In this document: piece by piece, positions 47,558 to 50,817 of the stretch
Layout: each line of letters starts with the position of its first letter
Position numbering within the stretch: position 1 is the first letter of the stretch
NCBI RefSeq assembly: GCF_013372625.1
Contig: NZ_JABXFD010000306.1
Location: 1 to 50,817 of the forward strand
DNA: 50,817 bases
Direction of reading: 5' to 3'
Source of the DNA: Actinomadura sp. BRA 177
GTDB lineage: Bacteria > Actinomycetota > Actinomycetes > Streptosporangiales > Streptosporangiaceae
Notes under the pieces: generated by a model
What the model saw: only the letters and a program-made list of their open reading frames with translations
Databases searched by the model: none
What the model was told of the DNA's origin: nothing
Made by a program: the position numbers and the translations under genes

Positions 47558-49039
47558 ATGGGCAGGGACGTGGCTTCGGTCACCATCAGCGGCGAGGACA
47601 GGCGGCGGTATCGCGAGAAGGTGCGCAGATGCCTGGACGTGCTGGCCCGCATGCTGGGCGAATCCCAGTTCGACTTCGAGCGCCCCCATATCGGCCTGGA
47701 GATCGAGCTCAACCTGATCGACTCCATCGGCGATCCGCTGATGCGCAACGCGGACGTCCTGAAGGCGATCGCCGACCCGGCCTGGGCAACGGAGCTCGGC
47801 CAGTTCAACCTGGAGATCAACATTCCGCCCCGCGAACTCGGCGGGGAGGGCACCGGCGAGCTGGAGGCCGAGGTCCGCGACCATCTCCAGCACGCCGACG
47901 GCCGCGCCAACGAGGTCGGCGGCCGGCTCCTCATGATCGGCATCCTGCCGACGCTGCGGCGCAGCGACATCGGCGAGGAGACCCTCTCGGCCAACGCCCG
48001 CTACAAGATGCTGAACGACCAGATCTTCGCCGCGCGCGGCGAGGAGATGCGCATCGACATCGACGGGCGCGACCCGCTGCGCATGCACGCCGACACGATC
48101 ATCCCGGAGGCCGCCTGCACGAGCGTCCAGTTCCACCTCCAGGTCAGCCCCGACCAGTTCGGCGCCTACTGGAACGCCGCCCAGGCCGTCGCCGGCCCCC
48201 AGGTCGCGATGGGCGCGAACTCCCCGTTCCTGTTCGGGCACCGGCTCTGGCAGGAGACCCGGATCACGCTGTTCGAGCAGGCCACCGACACCCGCCCGGA
48301 CGAGCTGAAGACCCAGGGCGTCCGGCCCCGCGTCTGGTTCGGCGAGCGCTGGATCACCTCCGTCTTCGACCTGTTCGAGGAGAACACCCGCTACTTCCCG
48401 TCCCTGCTGCCGCTCTGCGACGAGGAGGACCCCCGCGAGGTCCTGGACGAGGGCGGCATCCCCGAACTCGGCGAGCTCACCCTCCACAACGGGACGGTCT
48501 ACCGCTGGAACCGGCCCATCTACGCGGTCGTGAAAGGCCGCCCCCACCTGCGCGTCGAGAACCGCGTCCTGCCCGCCGGGCCGACCGTCGCCGACGTCGT
48601 CGCCAACGGCGCCTTCTACTACGGCGTCGTCCGGATGCTCGCCGAGGCCGACCGCCCCGTCTGGACCCGCATGTCCTTCGCCACCGCCGAGGAGAACCTG
48701 CACCGCGCCGCCCGCGACGGCCTCGACGCCACCCTCTACTGGCCCGGCATGGGCGAGGTCCCCGCCGCCGAACTCGTCCTCCGCAAACTGCTGCCCCTGG
48801 CCCACGAGGGCCTCGACCGCTGGGGCGTCGACCCGGCCCGCCGCGACCGCCTCCTCGGCATCATCGAACGCCGCTGCGTCACCGGCCAGACCGGCGCCGC
48901 CTGGCAGATCGCCACGGTCGACGCCATCGAGGAGTCCTACGGCACCCCCCGCCACGACGCCCTCCGCATGATGACCCGCTCCTACGCCGAACACATGCGC
49001 GACAACACCCCCGTCCACCTATGGCCCATCGGCCCCTGA
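47558..49039 (+). CDS. Glutamate-cysteine ligase family (GCS2-like) protein
   Basis: 493 residues. The N-terminal core reads FERPHIGLEIELNLIDSIGD (metal and ATP-binding Glu residues), ELGQFNLEINIPPREL and later VQFHLQVSPDQFGAYW, the marks of the GCS2 carboxylate-amine ligase family. The C-terminal half (LRVENRVLPAGPTVADVVAN) also fits. The family joins an amino acid to the gamma-carboxyl of glutamate. Actinobacteria generally use mycothiol, not glutathione, so a different product is probable. ATG 47558 with AGGGACGG upstream is preferred to ATG 47525. Confidence 0.85.
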   Translation: MGRDVASVTISGEDRRRYREKVRRCLDVLARMLGESQFDFERPHIGLEIELNLIDSIGDPLMRNADVLKAIADPAWATELGQFNLEINIPPRELGGEGTGELEAEVRDHLQHADGRANEVGGRLLMIGILPTLRRSDIGEETLSANARYKMLNDQIFAARGEEMRIDIDGRDPLRMHADTIIPEAACTSVQFHLQVSPDQFGAYWNAAQAVAGPQVAMGANSPFLFGHRLWQETRITLFEQATDTRPDELKTQGVRPRVWFGERWITSVFDLFEENTRYFPSLLPLCDEEDPREVLDEGGIPELGELTLHNGTVYRWNRPIYAVVKGRPHLRVENRVLPAGPTVADVVANGAFYYGVVRMLAEADRPVWTRMSFATAEENLHRAARDGLDATLYWPGMGEVPAAELVLRKLLPLAHEGLDRWGVDPARRDRLLGIIERRCVTGQTGAAWQIATVDAIEESYGTPRHDALRMMTRSYAEHMRDNTPVHLWPIGP

Positions 49040-49102
49040 TCTTCACGAGTCCTGCACAAATCGTGACCGGGGCGCGCATAACGGGCTTCTAGAGTCTGGC
49101 GC

Positions 49103-49792
49103 GTGACTGGGAACGAGACTCGGGTTCTTGTCGTCGAGGACGAGCCGACGATCGCGCGGGCCGTCGCCGACCGGCTGGTGGCCGAAGGGTTCGGCGTCGA
49201 GGTGGCCGGGGACGGGCCGTCGGCGGTCGAGCGGGCGCGGGCGTACGAGCCGCACCTCATCGTGCTGGACGTCATGCTGCCCGGATTCGACGGGCTTGAG
49301 GTGTGCCGGCGCGTCCAGGCGGAACGTTTCGTGCCGGTGCTGATGCTGACGGCGCGGGACGACGAGACCGATCTGCTCGTGGGGCTCGGCGTCGGCGCCG
49401 ACGACTACGTGACCAAGCCGTTCAGCATGCGGGAGCTGGTCGCGCGCATCCGGGCGGTGCTGCGCCGGGTCGGGCGGCCCGCGATGGACGCGGCGGACGG
49501 CGGCGCGGTGCGGGTCGGGGAGGTGGAGGTCGATGAGCGGGCCCGGCGCGTCCGGCGGGACGGCAGCGAGGTCCACCTCACCCCGACCGAGTTCGACCTG
49601 CTCGCGTGCCTGTTGCGCAACCAGGGGACGGTGCTGACCCGCGCCGTCCTGCTGGAGCAGGTGTGGGACTGGGCGGACGCGTCCGGAACCCGGGTTGTGG
49701 ACAGCCACGTGAAGGCGCTGCGGCGCAAGCTCGGGCAGGAGCTGATCCGCACCGTGCACGGGGTCGGCTACAGCCTGGAGGTCGCGTCGTGA
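49103..49792 (+). CDS. Response regulator, OmpR/PhoB family
   Basis: 229 residues. The receiver domain has acidic pair VVEDEP, phospho-Asp in LIVLDVMLPGFDG, Thr in MLTARDDE and Lys in DDYVTKPFSMREL. The C-terminal winged helix (about 135-228) reads HLTPTEFDLLACLLRNQGTV and VDSHVKALRRKLG. GTG 49103 (VTGNETRVLVVEDEP) is the start. It overlaps the kinase gene by GTGA, so the two are made together. Confidence 0.93.
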   Translation: MTGNETRVLVVEDEPTIARAVADRLVAEGFGVEVAGDGPSAVERARAYEPHLIVLDVMLPGFDGLEVCRRVQAERFVPVLMLTARDDETDLLVGLGVGADDYVTKPFSMRELVARIRAVLRRVGRPAMDAADGGAVRVGEVEVDERARRVRRDGSEVHLTPTEFDLLACLLRNQGTVLTRAVLLEQVWDWADASGTRVVDSHVKALRRKLGQELIRTVHGVGYSLEVAS

Positions 49793-50817
49793 GCGCCGTC
49801 GTCCACCGGCTGTGGGCGCGGCTGCCCCGGCCGCTGGACCCGCTCCGGTCGATCAAGGTGAAGTTCGGCGTGGTGGTCGTCGTGACCGCGTGCGTCGCCG
49901 TGCTGATCGTCCTGTGGGGCTACCCGATGGGGTTCCGCGCGCGGCAGACGATGCCGGTCGGCGTGCTGATCTCGCTGGGCGTGATCCAGCTGCTCGCGCA
50001 CGGGATGACCGCGCCGCTGCGGGAGATGACGGCGGCGGCGCGGGCGATGGCGCGCGGCGACTACAGCCGCCGGGTGCGGGCCACGTCGCGGGACGAGGTC
50101 GGCGAGCTGGCCCAGGCGTTCAACCGGATGGCCGCCGACCTCGCCGAGGTGGAGCGGCAGCGCCGCGAGTTCGTCGCCAACGTGTCGCACGAGCTGCGCA
50201 CGCCGATCAGCGCGCTGCGCGCCGTCCTGGAGAACGTCGCGGACGGGGTGACGCCCGCGACGCCGGACGTCCTCGAATCGGCGCTCGACCAGACCGAGCG
50301 GCTCGGGCGCCTCGTCACCCAGCTCCTCGACCTGTCGCGGGCGGACGCCGGGGCCGCGGTCCTCGACCTCGCCGACATCGACGTCGCCGCCTTCGTGGAC
50401 GACGTCACGGCCGAGGCGCGGGCCAGTCACCCGGAGGCCGTGTTCGAGACCGGCGTCGCACCCGATCTGCACGCCGTCGCCGACCGCGACCGGCTGCACC
50501 AGGTCGTCGCGAACCTGCTCGACAACGCCGCCCGGCACGGCCCGGACGGCCGTCCCATCACCGTCACCGCCCGCGCGAACCAACCCGGCGGACTGATCAT
50601 CGAAGTAGCCGATGAGGGGCCCGGCATACCGCCCGCGGAGCGCGCCCGCGTGTTCGAGCGCTTCTCGCGCGGCTCGGTGTCCGGCCCCGGGACGCCCGGC
50701 GGCGGCACCGGCCTCGGCCTCGCCATCGCGAGCTGGGCCACCGACCTGCACGGCGGCGACATCACCGTCCTGGACACCCCGCGCGGCTGCCGCGTCCGCG
50801 TCACGATCCCCCCGAAC
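49789..50817 (+). CDS. Sensor histidine kinase of the OmpR-type pair (partial, 3-prime end outside)
   Basis: At least 343 residues, continuing past the right edge. It has a membrane segment at about 24-44 (VKFGVVVVVTACVAVLIVLW), a very short outside loop, a second segment, then HAMP (LREMTAAARAMARGDYSRRV), HisKA with phospho-His in FVANVSHELRTPISALRAVL, and the ATPase with VVANLLDNAARHG, VADEGPGIPP and GTGLGLAIASW. GTG 49789 has GGAGG 7 bases upstream and overlaps the regulator stop. The small extracytoplasmic loop suggests sensing within the membrane. Confidence 0.92.
   Translation, partial: MSAVVHRLWARLPRPLDPLRSIKVKFGVVVVVTACVAVLIVLWGYPMGFRARQTMPVGVLISLGVIQLLAHGMTAPLREMTAAARAMARGDYSRRVRATSRDEVGELAQAFNRMAADLAEVERQRREFVANVSHELRTPISALRAVLENVADGVTPATPDVLESALDQTERLGRLVTQLLDLSRADAGAAVLDLADIDVAAFVDDVTAEARASHPEAVFETGVAPDLHAVADRDRLHQVVANLLDNAARHGPDGRPITVTARANQPGGLIIEVADEGPGIPPAERARVFERFSRGSVSGPGTPGGGTGLGLAIASWATDLHGGDITVLDTPRGCRVRVTIPPN

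Noticed and set aside
1..50817. CRISPR arrays, tRNA genes, insertion sequences or attachment sites
   Set aside because: No regularly spaced repeats, cloverleaf-like segments, transposase motifs or integrase genes were seen on either strand.

Overview
The window is very GC-rich and reads as chromosomal DNA of a filamentous actinobacterium. The clues are many GTG/TTG starts, ATGA/GTGA stop-start overlaps, a DUF5753-type HTH regulator with a DUF397 partner, an SAV2177-type methyltransferase, a CU044_5270-type protein with its ECF sigma factor, and a B12-riboswitch-controlled class Ia ribonucleotide reductase. I infer Streptosporangiales/Thermomonosporaceae (Actinomadura-like); the order is better supported than the genus. 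No tRNA, rRNA, CRISPR array or intact mobile element was seen.

Layout. 1-1450: partial and decayed genes (a multi-frameshift hypothetical gene and a GntR FCD-domain remnant). 1466-4807: an SDR reductase divergent from its likely MmyB-type regulator around a clear dyad, then a zinc alcohol dehydrogenase broken by one frameshift and coupled to a hotdog thioesterase. 5009-9535: an Fe-type superoxide dismutase with a Nur-box-like site at its start, a 51-aa basic protein, and nrdAB preceded by a cobalamin riboswitch and two NrdR-like boxes 31 bp apart. 9598-11547: a copper-associated envelope cluster (membrane protein, YcnI, CopC). 11617-14797: an antibiotic-monooxygenase/truncated-globin fusion, then a TetR repressor divergent from an ABC-F ATPase with two matching operators. 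14913-17023: DoxX, a decayed MFS transporter, and a two-gene unit of unknown function whose proteins share a Gly/Asn-rich tag. 17387-24551: two coupled acyl-CoA ligases, a GAF-LuxR regulator, a TetR regulator, a D-threonine-aldolase-like PLP enzyme and a FetB-type permease. 24617-30758: a Tat-type polysaccharide deacetylase, an MMPL transporter, a NarL-type two-component system and a coiled-coil protein. 30748-36680: enoyl-CoA hydratase, a Rho paralogue without the usual N-terminal domain, a Ser/Thr kinase and a FadD-type ligase. 36885-40060: a SigE-like ECF sigma factor with no anti-sigma gene, an alpha/beta hydrolase, and an ECF sigma/CU044_5270 pair. 40194-45315: a dioxygenase pseudogene, a PCMT-like methyltransferase coupled to a 41-aa Cys-rich protein, the HTH/DUF397 pair, an anti-sigma-type ATPase coupled to a 47-aa membrane peptide, a small membrane protein and the SAV2177 methyltransferase. 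45400-50817: YceI with a well-formed promoter, an orphan histidine kinase, a GCS2-type ligase, and an OmpR-type two-component system running off the edge.

The strongest signals are regulatory: layered control of nrdAB, the Nur-like box on the SOD start, paired TetR operators before the ABC-F gene, and the YceI promoter with dyads. The most promising undescribed units are the tag-sharing gene pair (16185-17023), the 41-aa protein/PCMT pair (40908-41815) and the non-canonical rho with its 520-base upstream region.
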